DNA of 64,000 bases. Source: Hybos culiciformis. Taxonomy: Eukaryota; Arthropoda; Insecta; Diptera; Hybotidae. How positions within the stretch are numbered: the stretch's first letter is position 1; each line of letters opens with the position of its first letter. Shown in pieces: positions 22,594-35,316 of the stretch. The notes under the pieces were generated by a model. That model was not told the DNA's origin, made no database searches, and saw only the letters and a program-made list of their open reading frames with translations. Made by a program: the position numbers and the translations under genes. Location: the NCBI GenBank assembly GCA_964007475.1, contig OZ023273.1:77227737-77291736 (forward strand), read 5' to 3'.

Positions 22594-23655
22594 AATTCCA
22601 CCCTCACTTCCACCCTCACTTCCGCCCTCACTTCTACCCACACTTCCGCCCTCACTTCCGTCCTCACTTCCGCCCTCACTTCTGCCCTCACTTCCGCCCT
22701 TACTTCCGCCCTCACTTCCGCCCTCACTTCCGCCCTCACTTCCACCCTCATTTCCACTCTCACTTCCGCCCTCACTTCCGCCCTCACTTCCGCCTTCACT
22801 TCCGCCCTCACTTCTCCCTCACTTCCGCCCTCACTTCCGCCCTCACTTCCGCCCTCTCTTCCGCCCTCACTTACGCCCTCACTTCCGCCCTCACTTCTCC
22901 CTCACTTCCGCCCTCACTTCCACCCTCACTTCCGCCCTGACTTCCGCCCTGACTTCCGCCCTGACTTCCGCCCTGTCTTCCGCCTCAGTTCCGTCCTCAC
23001 TTCCGCCCTCACTTCCGCTCTCAGTTCCGCCCTCAGTTCCGCCCTCAGTTCCGCCCTCACTTCCGTCCTCACTTCCGCCCTCACTTCCGCCCTCACTTCC
23101 GCCCTGAATTCCGCCCTGACTTCCGCCCTGACTTCCGCCCTGACTTCCGCCCGCAGTTCCGCCCTAACTTCCGCTCTCACTTCCGCCCTCACTTCCACTC
23201 TCACTTCCGCCCTCACTACCGCCCTCACTTCCGCCCTCACTTCCGCCCTCACTTCCACCCTCACTTCCGCCCTCACTTCCGCCCTGACTTCCGCCCTGAC
23301 TTCCGCCCTGTCTTCCGCCTCAGTTCCGCCCTCACTTCCGCCCTCACTTCCGCTCTCAGTTCCGGCCTCAGTTCCGCCCTCACTTCCGTCCTCACTTCCG
23401 CCCTCACTTCCGCCCTCACTTCCGCCCTCACTTCCGCCCGGACTTCCGCCCGCAGTTCCGCCCTAACTTCCGCCCTAACTTCCGCTCTCACTTCCGACCT
23501 CACTTCCGCCCTCACTTCCGCCCTCAGTTCTGCCCTCAGTTCCGCCCTCAGTTCCGCCCTCAGTTCCGCCCTCAGTTCCGCCCTCACTTCCGCCCTAATT
23601 TCCGCCTTACTTCCGTCCTCCCTTCCGCCCTCCCTTCAGACCTAATTACCGCCCT
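22594..23655. repeat. 12-bp minisatellite array 1 (CACTTCCGCCCT), about 88 units
   Basis: The unit is CACTTCCGCCCT with variants such as CAGTTCCGCCCT and GACTTCCGCCCT. Twelve is divisible by three and the unit lacks stops in several frames, so long tetrapeptide-repeat ORFs appear on both strands. They are composition artefacts. Confidence 0.95.
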
Positions 23656-23674
23656 AACTTCCTTCCTTTTTTTG

Positions 23675-23935
23675 GACAGGTAATCTTTATTTCACCCGAG
23701 ATACCTATTTTGAAAAAAAAAAATGTTTGGTATATTTTGAGCCGGGAAGACCCTAACTGTAGCTCCGTACCCAAAATTTTTGGTCAGGTAATCTAATTAT
23801 TTCACCGGAGCTACCTATTTTGGAAAATTTTTTTTTTAACATATTTTGAGCCGGCACGACCTAACCGTAGCTCCCTGCCCAAAAATTTTTCGGCAGGTAA
23901 TCTTTATTTCACCGTACCTACCTATTTTGAAAAAT
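23675..23935. repeat. 106-110-bp tandem repeats beside array 1
   Basis: CAGGTAATCT recurs at about 23677, 23783 and 23893, each followed by a TTTCACC..ACCTATTTTG segment and separated by a TATTTTGAGCCGG stretch. Related copies lie at 44250-44490 and 54916-55085. Confidence 0.85.
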
Positions 23936-24253
23936 AAATTTTAGTTTTAAATAATTTGTAAACGAAAGATTTTAAAAAAATAATTTGAATTTAAATTTTC
24001 CGCGCCATAAATGACAAATAAATTGAACTAACTTATTGGAAAAAAAATTTTAGTTTTAAATAATTTGTAAACGACAGATTTTTGAAAAATAATTTGAATT
24101 TAAATTTGTTGCGCCAAATTCTTTTGTTTTTATAAATAACAATTGATTATTGAGTGGACTCATTTTTTTGAGTATTCAAACGGTACAGCATGTCGCTTTT
24201 TTTTCGAATTACTCAATTATATCATACAACGCGCCTAAAGAAGTATAAACTTC

Positions 24254-26930
24254 AAAAATAATATTGTTAATCTTATCATTTTATCTACGAATGTTATTAA
24301 CTTTGTAAATATTAACATAATTTATAATAAAACGAATTGTTTATCTTTTTTAAATCTGTAAAACATAAAAAAAATATTGCTGTTGAATTTGCTTTATATT
24401 CTACTACTTTTGCTTGTCTTGCTTTGATTTTATAATCAATACCAACATCAATACCAACATAAATTAAAAGCCCCCTATTAAAATAAAAAACAATACATTC
24501 ACAGCATCTCGTAGCATAAAAATTATAACAAATGTATGAAACTCTATGAGATTTCCTATACAAAAACTAAAGATTAATCTGTAAAATGCGATTAAAACCA
24601 AAAAAAATATAATTTAATTATTGAATGCAATTTAGTATATGATTAATATTAATTTTTAAGAAAAAAAACCGTATTTGTTTAAATGAAAACTTCCATAAAT
24701 CGAGCAAATTCAATCCATAAATTTTTTTTTCTTCCTGGTAAAGTAAATTAAACTTTTTTTTTGTCATAATTTCTAGGATCTAGGTACGTATTATACCTAA
24801 TTTATCTTTAATTTTAAATGAATTTTTAAAAAAATTTAAATTTAAATAAAATTTTTACAAACCAAAAAAGTATCTCATACCTCTTATTAGATGTTAACGT
24901 GAACGATCCCGATTTTTCTGAAACTTATTGGGGGAGTAGAGGCAGTACCCAAACCTTCAAATCCAAGACATTTCTACCGAAAAGCTTCCATTCCAGAGGT
25001 ATGACCCTTCAAAGTTTTCATAAGTAGATATATTAGGTACATGATATCAGGTCAGATACATTAAAAACACCTCGAAAAATACCTAGGTATTTAATAACGA
25101 TATGCAAATCGCGAAACAAAAATATTTTTGAAGCATAGGCGGCTGTCGTCTTCAATTCAGAATGAAAACTTTTTATTTTAAAAACTACGTACTTATTGCG
25201 AAAAAAAAAAGTTTTTGGTTACTACAATACAAGTAGGTAGGTACCTGCCTAATATATGAAAACTTTGGGGATGCATATCTCTGAAACGAGAGCTTACCGG
25301 TAGAAAGATTCTGGGATATAAGTGTTTGCTGACCACTTTGACTATCTCACCAAGTTTCGGTCAAATCTGACTTGTACACGTCAACTGCATTTACGCGGCT
25401 GTTTATCTACCTGGGTTACTATGTACCTACCATCTACCTACACAAAAAAAGGTTTTTTCTTATTTTTTTTGATATTATATTATAGGTATATTTTATTTAT
25501 TATTCTTGAAAATAAATTTTATTTAATTTTATGAATATATTCAGTAAAAATTTGCATTGGAAATTATGTTCATTAAAAAAAAACTCGAAAATCCACCATA
25601 AAAAATATGTTTTGATTTTTATCACAATTATTTTTTTTTTTAATATTTTTTTTTATTTCAATAATTACAATAATTATATAAAAATTATTTTAATTTATTT
25701 TTATGAAAGTATTTTGAAAAAAAATAATTTCACTTTATTTTTGTAAATAAAAAAACCTTCAAAAATCCACCTGTAACTTGTTCATTTATTCGGAAGAAAT
25801 TTTAATATACAGAAGATCAATTTTGTAGAACCTCTCTAACTTCGGCACTCTAACCTACACAGGTTCCATAAGTTAGAAGGGTTTTTTTATTTTTGTTTTT
25901 TCGACGCCGAAAAAAACATTACTTTTTAATTTATAAGAACTTACCTACTATTTTAGCCCTTAAGTATTTATTTTCTATTAGCCCTAGGGTATTTATTTTC
26001 TATTAGCGCTTGGGTAATAATTTTCGATTAATATAATTTTATAATTTTTTTCGCAATTTATTGGCTTTCTTTCGCCTTCAGCTATTGACCAAAAATAAAA
26101 TAATGAAATAAAAACAACTGTTAATTTTTAAATATGACCAAATTTTCGTTTTTTTGTCCAAAACATCGTGTTTTACAAACACAAACAAAAAAAAATTTTG
26201 TTCACACATTTTGTCCACGCATTTGCACTCTAAAAATTTTGTAATGAATTTATTGTATATGCAAATTGTATTAAATGAGGCAAATTTTTTTTAATTTAAA
26301 CACCATTTAGTTAAAACTTTCTTACCTCGTAGGTGTTAGTGATGAACCGAGCGTCCATAACATAATTTTTTTTTTATTTGAAATTAAATTTTAAAATTAA
26401 ATCTTCCCACAACATTGATATTTGTAACACTTTATTTTTACATTATTTATAATATATTTAACATAATTTTTTAAAATTTTATAATGTTTTTTTTTTTCAT
26501 GATACACACAACTATTCTTTGTACATGTGTATTTGTTTTTTACCTACACGTATTGCATTATATTTATATTTAAAAGAAAGATAGGAGGATAAGATTAATA
26601 TATTCCCTTTTTTTCTTTTTTCTATTGATAGAGAAAAGCTGTGAAAAATAAGTTAAAAAAATAAAGGAGAAATTATCAAATGTAGTCCAAAAGAAATTTT
26701 GTTATTCTTTTTACACTATTCACTTGTTTGTTGTTTTTTGCAATTCCGAGTTCCTACATTTTTGTATTAGGTGAATATTGATAACTTTTTATTAACATAT
26801 CGATAATTTTTTATAAACAAAAAATGCGTAAGAAATCAAATAAATGTGTTAAAACAAAACTGCTCAAAAAAGTATTTTTTTTTTAATTGAGTAATTTTTA
26901 TTAATTTACTTTTTTTCGTTTTGGTTTAGG
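24254..26930. other. AT-rich non-coding region
   Basis: Repeated GGTAGGTACCTACC-type words occur around 25230-25440, and A/T runs are frequent. Short ORFs have F/I/K/N/Y-rich translations without domains. I see no gene. Confidence 0.5.
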
Positions 26931-27904
26931 TACTTGGGAAATATGGAATTTTCCACCAGATAGCTCTTGTAGCTCGTAAAAAGGTAACTTATAGCTAGTA
27001 AAAAGGTCGAAATTTTGTTACCAATCTCGGTATGTTTGCTCAAGTTTTGTAATATTTTATAGACACGTATTTTCCACCAGCTCGAGATTGGATTCTTGTA
27101 GCTTGTGAAAAGCTCGCGTGTGTAGTTTGTTTAGGGTTTCAGAATTTCCGCTAGTCATACAAATCGTTTTTTTTTTTTTTAATTTTCTGAAAATCGGAAA
27201 ATTTTTGAGTCAACTCGAAATTACTTTTGGAAAGCTCGAAATAAGCTCGAAATTCGTGTTCGCAAAAAATTTAAATTTTTCACTTTTGTACGGCTGATAT
27301 ATGAAAAAATCGTATTTTTCGACATCCCGCACGAAAAAAAAAAGCCCATGGAGCGATTCCAAAAAAATATGGGAACAGCAAAATAGAAAAATTGCCTTTA
27401 AATTTTGGAATTAAGTCCTCAAAAAATAGCATCAAATTTAAAAAAAAAAGGATTTTTTACAAAATAAAAGCACACATTCCTATAAAAGAAGAAAAAAGAA
27501 ATATGGGTTTCAGTACTTTTAAAATTGGAACTGATCCTTCTTTAGGTGGAGCGTTTCAAAAAAAATATGCACATGTCCCATTTTTTAATGGATTAATTTC
27601 TAAAAATTTTGGAATGAAACACTAAAGAAAATAGCAACAAGCTCTAAAAATTATTGGAACTAAGTTATATGAAAAATAGGCATAGTTACAACTTTAGTTA
27701 TATTTCTTCCCATCTAAAATTGGATCGTTTCCCAGGCATCAAAATCCCCAATTTTTAATCCTATTTATTTAATAGATACCGAATTTATATTTTCTATTTA
27801 ACACATCGTTGTATATTACTGACATAGCTCAGTGGAAGACTCTACATCACATTGAAAACAACGTTAAGCAACGTGTCGTAGTGAAAGTACTTAGATGGGT
27901 GCCG

Positions 27905-28125
27905 AAAACAAATTAAAAAAACAATATAAAAAGAAAAAAAAGCGAAAAAAAAGAAAAAAAAAAAGCCAAGAAAAAAAAAAAAATAAAAAAAAAAGAACAA
28001 AAAAAAATCAAAAAAAAAAATAAAATAAAAAAAAAAACAGAAAAGAAAAAAATAAAAAAAAAACAAAAAAATTAAAAAAAAATCAAAAAAAATCAAAAAA
28101 ATCAAAAAAAAACAAAAAAAAGGAT
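27905..28125. repeat. A-rich low-complexity tract
   Basis: About 220 bases consist almost entirely of A-runs broken by single T, C or G (AAAAAAATC, AAAAAGAA). The F-rich ORF on the opposite strand is an artefact. Confidence 0.9.
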
Positions 28126-28753
28126 AGGACAGTGTTTACCAACTATATTAGTATTAATTCCTACAACAATTGTAAAGTTTACCTTTTATATTATAGTACT
28201 TATTCCTTTTAATTTACTTTTTAAAAGGATAGATTCCTATAATAAAATAGGAATTAGTCCTAAATTTGATTTGGACCAACTCCATAAATCATGAGAACAA
28301 CTCCATATTTTAATAGAAATAACTCCTCAAAAATTGGGACTTAATTCCATTTCAGTTGAAGATTTCGATATTTTTTTGGTACAGTATCCCATAAAATATG
28401 GGATTGGTTACCTCTAAAAATATAGGAATGTGTCCCAATATCGTCAACAGATGTGTTTTTCCCATAAAATTGGGGAGTCAACAACGAAAAAATTGGGAAT
28501 CGCTCTAAATTTTTTTTTCCGTGCGGAAAATTTGTGGAATTTTCCACCAGCTCGAGATCGGAATCTTGTAGCTTATAAAAAGCTCGAAATTTCAGAGCCA
28601 AGATTTATTTCGCTCGCGTGTGTAGTAAGTACTTTCGGGATCAAATAATTTCTTTAAACCCGAATAGACTTTTTTCGATTTTCCCGGAAAATTTTTAAGT
28701 TTTTGGGAAAATGCTTTTCGCTCAAAATTAGCTCCAAATAAGCTCGAAATTCC

Positions 28754-29306
28754 TGTCTAATAAGCGAGCTCCACTTAGACCTTTAAACTAACATTTAGCT
28801 CGAACTGACCTATAAACTAATAAGGCTGTCACACTTCGGCCTTTTAATGGCTTTTTGAAAAAGCTATCATCGTTGTGGGTATTTCGTGGCTTTTTCCATA
28901 CAAAAAAAAGAAAAAAAAGCTAGTGGCTTTTCAAAAAGCCACTAGAAAATCAGGGATCAAACAACAAATGAGCTCTGTGAGAAAAAAATAAACTAACAAT
29001 TGCATACTTTCAGGAAGTTGGCGGCAATTTTTTAAAAAAAACGAATAAAAAAACAAAAAAAATTCCCAAAAAAAAAGGAAAAAGATATGACAAAACGAGA
29101 AAAAAGAAGAAAAAAAACCAAAAAGTGCAAGTGTGAACGCATTTAAAAAAGCCGTCATGAGTAGTGGCTTTTTAGTTGTAGTGTGACTCGCTTATAACGT
29201 GTTCTATACAAAAAAAAAAAATAACTGGCTTTTACAAAAAAAGCTAGTTCATACTCAGGGTTGGGAGCGAAGTTTTGTACCGTTAGTGGAGCTCGCTTAT
29301 TAGACA
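28754..29306. mobile_element. 553-bp MITE-like element with 24-bp inverted ends
   Basis: The left end reads TGTCTAATAAGCGAGCTCCA and the right end is its inverse (TGGAGCTCGCTTATTAGACA), with about 24 bp of near-perfect match. Inner inverted motifs of AGTGGCTTTT occur near 28920 and 29163. It interrupts a copy of the AGCTCGAAAT repeat. No ORF of interest and no certain target duplication. Confidence 0.65.
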
Positions 29307-29519
29307 TTTTTCCGAACAATACTACCTACGAGTTTGTTTAGGGTTACAGAATTTTCGCTAGTCATACAAATCGTTTTTTTTTCAATTTTCTGAAAACCGG
29401 AAAATTTTTGGGACAGCTCGAAATTATTTTTGGATAGCTCGAAATAAGCTCGAAATTCGTGTTCGAAAATTTTTTTAAATTTTCACTTTTGTATGGCTAA
29501 CATATTGGACCTAAAATAA

Positions 29520-30030
29520 ATGGAGAATCTGTCTGTCTTTTATTGTTTTTAAGTTATATTCCTCCAAACCTTGATTCTAATATTAATTTGAATTGTTATT
29601 TGAGTCATGTTGATAATATTGAAAATGTTGTTAGTAAATATTCAGATAATAAGATTTTTGTGTGCATAATGGGTGATTTCAATTTAGGAAACATAAATTG
29701 GAAATTTGATAATGATGAAAGTTTGATGATACCTTTTAATATATTGAAAGATTTTGAATCACTTGTTGTTGATTCTTTTTCATTATTAGATTTAGTTCAG
29801 GCAAATAATATTTGTTATATAAATGAAAAAATATTAGACTTAATATTTTTATCAAGAGGATTATTTTATATTGTAGAAAGAAGTGAATATTCAATAGTGA
29901 GTGAAGATTTTTATTCAAAACTCAGATTTTGATAAAATTTAAACATATTTATCTGAACATTTCAATAATGAATCGTTTTATGAACTTTCATTATTGGATG
30001 CATACAAAGAATTTGAATCAATATTATTTG
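29520..30030 (+). pseudogene. LINE endonuclease fragment, duplication copy B
   Basis: The frame 29543-29932 includes CIMGDFNLGNINWKF, the GDFN motif of apurinic-type endonucleases of non-LTR retrotransposons, and later EKILDLIFLS, matching the LDL motif. The final SDH motif is degenerate. From 29817 on it is homologous to copy A. A hAT-like insertion splits the LINE at 30031; the rest continues at 31272. Confidence 0.78.
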
Positions 30031-31263
30031 CATAGTCGCCCGTAGGGAGGGCAAGAGGGGGGGGCCTTGACCCCCCCTGGCTTTGAGAAAGAAAATAAAA
30101 CTTAACCAGCGATAAGACCTAAACACTCGTACAAATTAGGAACACGATTTTAATTTAAATAATATTAGAATGTTTGTCATTTTTTAAACGACAAAAAACT
30201 TATTATCTCGCACAATAACTTTTTTATAAGAACCCTTGCTTCCTCTTAAATTTTCATTTTAAATGCGCTAAGAAATTTTGAGAACATTTAAATTAGAAAT
30301 TTTAGATTATAATTTTTTCAGATTTTTATGTCATTTAATTGTTTTAAATAAATTATTCAATTTTCCGATTTTTGAGTCTCGGTTAAAAATACAAAAATAT
30401 TTATAAATTTTGGAATTTGTATATACACGGAATTCCAGATATCCTTTTTTCATATTTCGCTTAGTGAAGGGCAACACATTTATGAAAAAATGAATTCTTT
30501 TATGGTTACTTTTATGCTAGAGACATTGTCGAAGAAGTTCACGCGAGTTTACGAAACAACGCCACGCGACGTAAAAAAGAAAATCACAATTGGAGTATTT
30601 TGCCAGTATTACTCAACTGCGACCGCCATTCAGTTACAAAAAAATAAAGCAATTGCATTTCTTAATATCTATGGTGTAGAAATATCTATGGTGTAAAAAT
30701 ATAAAAGATTTATTTTTTAACTTTTACGCGGGTCAAGTACAATTTACGTGTTTGAGTATAACACGCCTCAAAAAGTTTCATATAATGTGTCTTTTTTCTG
30801 TCGCATACGCGCGTGAACTACTTCCAAAATATATTCGTCGATTTTGTTTTTTTTTTTCTAACCGGCGAGTTACTGATAGCTTTGGAACGATTCGGAAGGC
30901 AGAAAAGAAGGTTGCAAATAAAAATGTATCTGGTTTCTTTTTTCTTTCTATATGTATATATTTATTTATATAAGTAAGTTTTTTTTATAATTGATTAACC
31001 TAAAAACTAAAATAAAATAAAAATAAATAAATATTAATTTTTTATTTGTTTTTTTATTATCTAATCGAGCAAGTGAATTCGTTAGTTTATATTTGTTATT
31101 TTTTACTTTTAATAAGAAAAGATTAATATAAGATACAATACATGTAACTCAATTCTCAACAGATTTTTTTTTATATTCATCGTTGAAGGAAGGAAAACAT
31201 ATTTATAAGCTGATAAAAAATTTTTTTTGGCCCCCCCTAGAAAAAATCCTTGGGGCGCCTATG
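30031..31263. mobile_element. 1233-bp non-autonomous hAT-like element
   Basis: The termini CATAGTCGCCC and, inverted, CATAGGCGCCCC are flanked by near-identical 8-bp sites ATTATTTG (30023-30030) and ATTATTCG (31264-31271). Copy A has a single uninterrupted site. Both sub-ends carry G- or C-runs (GAGGGGGGGG; CCCCCCC). Two short ORFs (68 and 73 codons) show no transposase motif. The TIR resembles those of TTF-type (Zaphod-like) hATs, so an element like the relic at 37590-39130 might have mobilised it; that is inference. Confidence 0.85.
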
Positions 31264-31271
31264 ATTATTCG

Positions 31272-31560
31272 ATTCTTTTAAAGTATTTGTTCCAATTAAA
31301 AAATTGAATTCTGAATTATTATTATATCCATGGAGAAATAAAAGACTTTCTGCTCGAAATAAAGCTCATAAAAAAGCAAAAAGGACTAAATTAACAGTGG
31401 ATAGAATTGTATTTGAGAGGATTAGAAAAGAGTATGAATTCTTGAATTCTTTTTTGTACAAGCAAAGCAATATATTATAATTATGGAATCCTATACAAAA
31501 AAAGATTCTACAGCATTTTGGACAAATGTAATTCACTTCGAAGATATTTCGAATTTTATT
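31272..31560 (+). pseudogene. LINE fragment after the hAT-like insertion, copy B
   Basis: Continuation of the LINE linker region homologous to 6640-6930 in copy A, with small deletions (TCTGCTCGAAAT for TCTGCATTAAAAAATGCTCG). No RT domain follows. Confidence 0.7.
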
Positions 31561-33817
31561 TTTTAAACATAGGTAATTTTATTACCTACATTTAAAAAAA
31601 AAATTATAGTTTTCGCATGTACCGTTACCGAGAAAATTTCAAAAAACAGTTTTTTCAAAAAAAAATCTGTTGCGTTTTTCGGCTACTAGATGGCATTTGT
31701 GGGTAATATATATATCCTAAGTCCCCATGGCCGATATTACCCCTTGGTGATGACGTCATCCCGAAAGCTCACGCCCGTCAAAATTGTAAAATATTCGTAA
31801 TATTTGTTCCTTTCAGTCAAGCTAAAAAGTGATATTCTCTGATTACGGACTCAGGAATTAGAAGCTCTCAACCGGTCAGGGATTTTGATGAAAATTATAT
31901 CACGGTAGATAGATGTTAATTATAGCAGCTTAAAAAAATGGTTCTGGATTTTTTTCCAAGAATTGGGGCTTGGGAATGAAAATGGATTTTATTGAAAATT
32001 GGTATATGAGTTACAGTAGATGTAGATTGAAGAAAATGATTCGGATTGCAGGATGAAAGATTTTGACCTAAATTCGTATGCGGACAGACGAAAAATGTAG
32101 ATATACGAAGTATTTTAAATCATAAACGGGCCGAACACTTGATACTGTTCTATATTTTTTGAATTAATATCAAAATATGTTAAAAAGGAAATAATTATCA
32201 AGCTCTGATATTAATTTAATTGTGACAAATAAATTAATTTGATCTTAATATTTTATTTTTGAAATTTTACTTACTGTTCTATTTTTTATTTTTAGTAATA
32301 ATAATTGAGTCAAATCGTCAATTCACAGAATGTTTGTGTGACTGAAATTCGATAACTAATTTTATATAGGCGGAAAAAAAAGAAAAAAAAACTTGAAAAT
32401 TTAATTACGGAAAAATGTCATTTGTTCTCGATTGCAAAATGACATTTATCCGCGCGGACAAAAAACAATTTGAATCGCGGAGAAATGTTCAACCCCAATT
32501 TTTTGCCATTATATTTAGCTACTTAAAGAGTATCAAAAAAACTCAGCTACTTTTTTAAGTATGTATTTTGGTAAAAAAATCATAGCTTTGGATTAAAAAA
32601 AAATCTAGCTATTTAAAAAAACTTCTGGCATCACTGCAAAAAAGACGTGAGAGCACAATCGCTTAATGCATTGAGTAATATTATCCTGTTAAAAATTATT
32701 TGGTGGGTAATTGTTATTTGTTATTATTTTGGAGTTTTGAAGTTTGGTAATTTTAATTAATACTTTTTTTAAGTGTCCCGTGTCTGCCTGGATTAGGTAA
32801 GTAGTGGTAGGAAAAAAATACTTGCCTAATATGACGAAATGCAATATTTTGTTTCTACGTGGGTAGAAACTGAGAAATTGTCCAATAGATTTGAGATCCT
32901 TTAAACTAGACTAGTACCTCGAATACGTTACGGTTGCTTGATTGTACTTCATAAAAATTTTCTCATGCCTACCTGAACATTGTAAAATGCAATTATTTAA
33001 GTACAGCTATACCTATTATACCTCTACGATACCGGCGTAGGAGGTAGGTTATAGGTACCTACCATGCAAAATTGATGAGAAACCAATTCTTTTCATTATT
33101 ATTAATATTCACAGATTGGATTAATTAGGCATTGCATAAATATATCTAAGTATGTAGTTACAATTTTTCAAATTTTGTGAAATATAGTCATTATAATCTT
33201 CTCAATTATAATTCGATCAATATAATTATTTTGTTGTTTGTTTTACTGTTCAATACTATATACTTGATTTTATTTACATTTAATTTAAGTGGATTCATAT
33301 TCATCCAATTCGATTTATTCTTCAAATCATTGTAAACACTGATTTAAAGTTCATCTACGAATAAAGACACATTGCTATAAATAATAAACAGCATCGCAGC
33401 TAGAATCACACCCTACAGAAAACCAATATCAATTTTTAAACAATTTAATTGCAGTAGAATCTTAAGATTAAATTACTTTTCAGCGTCACAATACTTTCAT
33501 TACAATTCTAATTATTTTTATTAGCAAATTTAATTGATCTAGTGTTGCTATTTCTAAATTACTATTATTGGTTCAAAAAGTTAATTTTTATATTTTTTGA
33601 AATTTATTATTAAATTCTATACGAAATTGTTCAATATTTCAACTAATGTTTATTTACGGGCAAGACCTCAAATACAAAATTATTCATAAATTTAATATAG
33701 CGAGGACTCAGAGTTGTGATTCAGGTCTTCATTTGAAATATTTAAAGTAATATGCTGCAAAATTTCTTGAAAACTTTCCAAAGTAATTTTAATTACACTA
33801 AGATCATTTTTTATTTT
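31561..33817. other. Non-coding 5' region of F-box copy B
   Basis: Counterpart of 6946-9121, nearly identical over its last 1.2 kb. It has a 15-base insertion near 33020 (CCTCTACGATA region) relative to copy A and the same degenerate GCGGACAAA motif near 32450. No gene seen. Confidence 0.5.
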
Positions 33818-33891
33818 TCAGATTTCCAGATTTTATCTAAAAAAAAAAAAGTGAAACAGACTATTGAATTAAATATTGAAATCGGAGGAAA

Positions 33892-35295
33892 ATGCATAGG
33901 AATTGTTTTCGGAAATTATCACAAAATGAAGAAAGTAAAAAATCGTTAATATCGCAGTCGGAAATGCTTGAAAAATCAACAACACATTTTTTAGATTTGA
34001 ATGAATATTGCATCCGTGAATTTTTTAAATATTTGGATTTTGAAAATCAAGTTTCATTATCCTTAGTATGTAGGACATTACAAAAATTTTTTATTGAAAA
34101 CAATATTTATTTATTACGTCAAACATTCCATTTATTACTTTTTGACAATTGGATATTTTCTTCCATTTTACAATTTTTTGAAAATTATGGAAAATTTTTA
34201 GTTCATATTGAAGAAAGAAAAATTTTATGCCGTAAGCAAGACGAAGAAAGTTTAATATTTAAAATTACTTACAGAAATCCAAAATTTGAAGAAATATTAA
34301 AATTAATATTACAACATTGCCGAAGACTACAAACTCTAGATTTACTATTTACTCGCAATGGCGATTTTATTTATTCGGAACAAACAGAAGCTATTTTGGA
34401 CACATTCTTGAAATATTCAAAAACACGCCACACGTTAAAAAGATTGACATTGCATATTAATGATAGGACCGTCATTGACAAAAAGATTGAAATGAAATTA
34501 TGGAAAAAATTTCCAAACTTAGAGTATTTGGATGTATCATATTGTTCTTTTTTTCAAGGAATAGATTTGGGAAAATATCTACCAAAATTACAAACCCTTA
34601 TTTTACACATGGCATGGTCATTAGACCCAAATTTCTATAAGAATTTGAATAATTTAAGAGTGTTAGATTTAAGAAGGATTTATCCTGAAAAAGAAGATTT
34701 GAAAGCAATATTTGAAATGTGTTATGAAAATTTAGAATGTGTAGCTACAGAAGCTGAACAGGATTTTTTAGCGCTATTACCGAATTTCAAAAAATTGAAA
34801 TATTTATCTTTATATGGATGTACAGGCCATTTTTTACCGCAAACTCGTTTTCCAGATAGTCTAATAATGCTTAAATTTCAACATAAAACGGGTGGATCAG
34901 GAATGCATCATTTTTCAAACGATTGCTTAAGTGGATTAGGAAATTTGAAGAATTTGAAAATATTACATTTAATTGGTAAAATGAGTTTCTATCAAATAAA
35001 TTGGAGTTATATTAAAAATTTACCAAATTTGCGAAAACTTTTTGTTGCTTGTATTTGTTCAAGTTTTTCGGAATTTTCAGAAATGATTGATGTACTCAAA
35101 GAAACTAGTGTAAAAGAAGTGGATATTTATTATCATTTTGACATGCGGGAAATGGTTCTTCTTGATAAATTAGGAAAAAAATGTGGAATTGAAATAAAAT
35201 TCATTCAACCCTGGGAGAATATCACGCATTACTCCGAAATTCACAAAACGGTATTATTGATATTTATAAAAGTTTTACATTCAATTTCAGGATGA
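33892..35295 (+). CDS. F-box/leucine-rich-repeat protein, copy B
   Basis: This is the 467-residue paralogue of the protein at 9205-10608, aligning without gaps; by eye about 61 residues differ (roughly 87 percent identity). The F-box core (residues about 36-65) and residues about 420-456 are unchanged apart from rare substitutions. Differences concentrate in the LRR region, for example residues 155-260 and around 300-320. The same start ATG and upstream 3' splice-site-like sequence (AG at 33830-33831) are present. An SCF adaptor role is inferred from the domain pair; the target is unknown. Both copies are open, so neither is an obvious pseudogene. Confidence 0.8.
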   Translation: MHRNCFRKLSQNEESKKSLISQSEMLEKSTTHFLDLNEYCIREFFKYLDFENQVSLSLVCRTLQKFFIENNIYLLRQTFHLLLFDNWIFSSILQFFENYGKFLVHIEERKILCRKQDEESLIFKITYRNPKFEEILKLILQHCRRLQTLDLLFTRNGDFIYSEQTEAILDTFLKYSKTRHTLKRLTLHINDRTVIDKKIEMKLWKKFPNLEYLDVSYCSFFQGIDLGKYLPKLQTLILHMAWSLDPNFYKNLNNLRVLDLRRIYPEKEDLKAIFEMCYENLECVATEAEQDFLALLPNFKKLKYLSLYGCTGHFLPQTRFPDSLIMLKFQHKTGGSGMHHFSNDCLSGLGNLKNLKILHLIGKMSFYQINWSYIKNLPNLRKLFVACICSSFSEFSEMIDVLKETSVKEVDIYYHFDMREMVLLDKLGKKCGIEIKFIQPWENITHYSEIHKTVLLIFIKVLHSISG

Positions 35296-35316
35296 AATTT
35301 TTTTATTTAATTTTAG

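Larger units (their letters stand above)
22361..24253 (+). mobile_element. Composite hairpin-minisatellite element, copy 1
   Basis: Order on the plus strand: a 230-bp fold-back hairpin (22361-22590), a 12-bp minisatellite (about 22594-23655), three 106-110-bp repeats (23675-23935) and an AT-rich tail ending near GCGCCTAAAGAAGTATAAAC (24231-24250). The same parts recur in reverse order and orientation at 43857-55318, which is why I treat them as one unit. No ORF with a domain, no clear target duplication and no known superfamily signature were found. Confidence 0.65.
26931..29516. repeat. Dispersed AGCTCGAAAT repeat family, three copies
   Basis: Related segments lie at about 27058-27300, 28535-28753 and 29335-29510. 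They share CACCAGCTCGAGAT, GCTAGTCATACAAATCG and AAGCTCGAAATAAGCTCGAA in the same order where both parts are present. The middle copy is cut by the element at 28754-29306. Low-complexity A-rich sequence fills 27905-28125. Boundaries and origin are unknown. Confidence 0.7.

Noticed and set aside
22572..23587. Overlapping ORFs of 79-293 codons in array 1 (including [12 protein letters not shown])
   Set aside because: Same artefact of the minisatellite; frames change wherever a one-base indel occurs in the array.
27842..28105. Phenylalanine-rich 87-codon minus-strand ORF
   Set aside because: Translation of an A-rich low-complexity tract.
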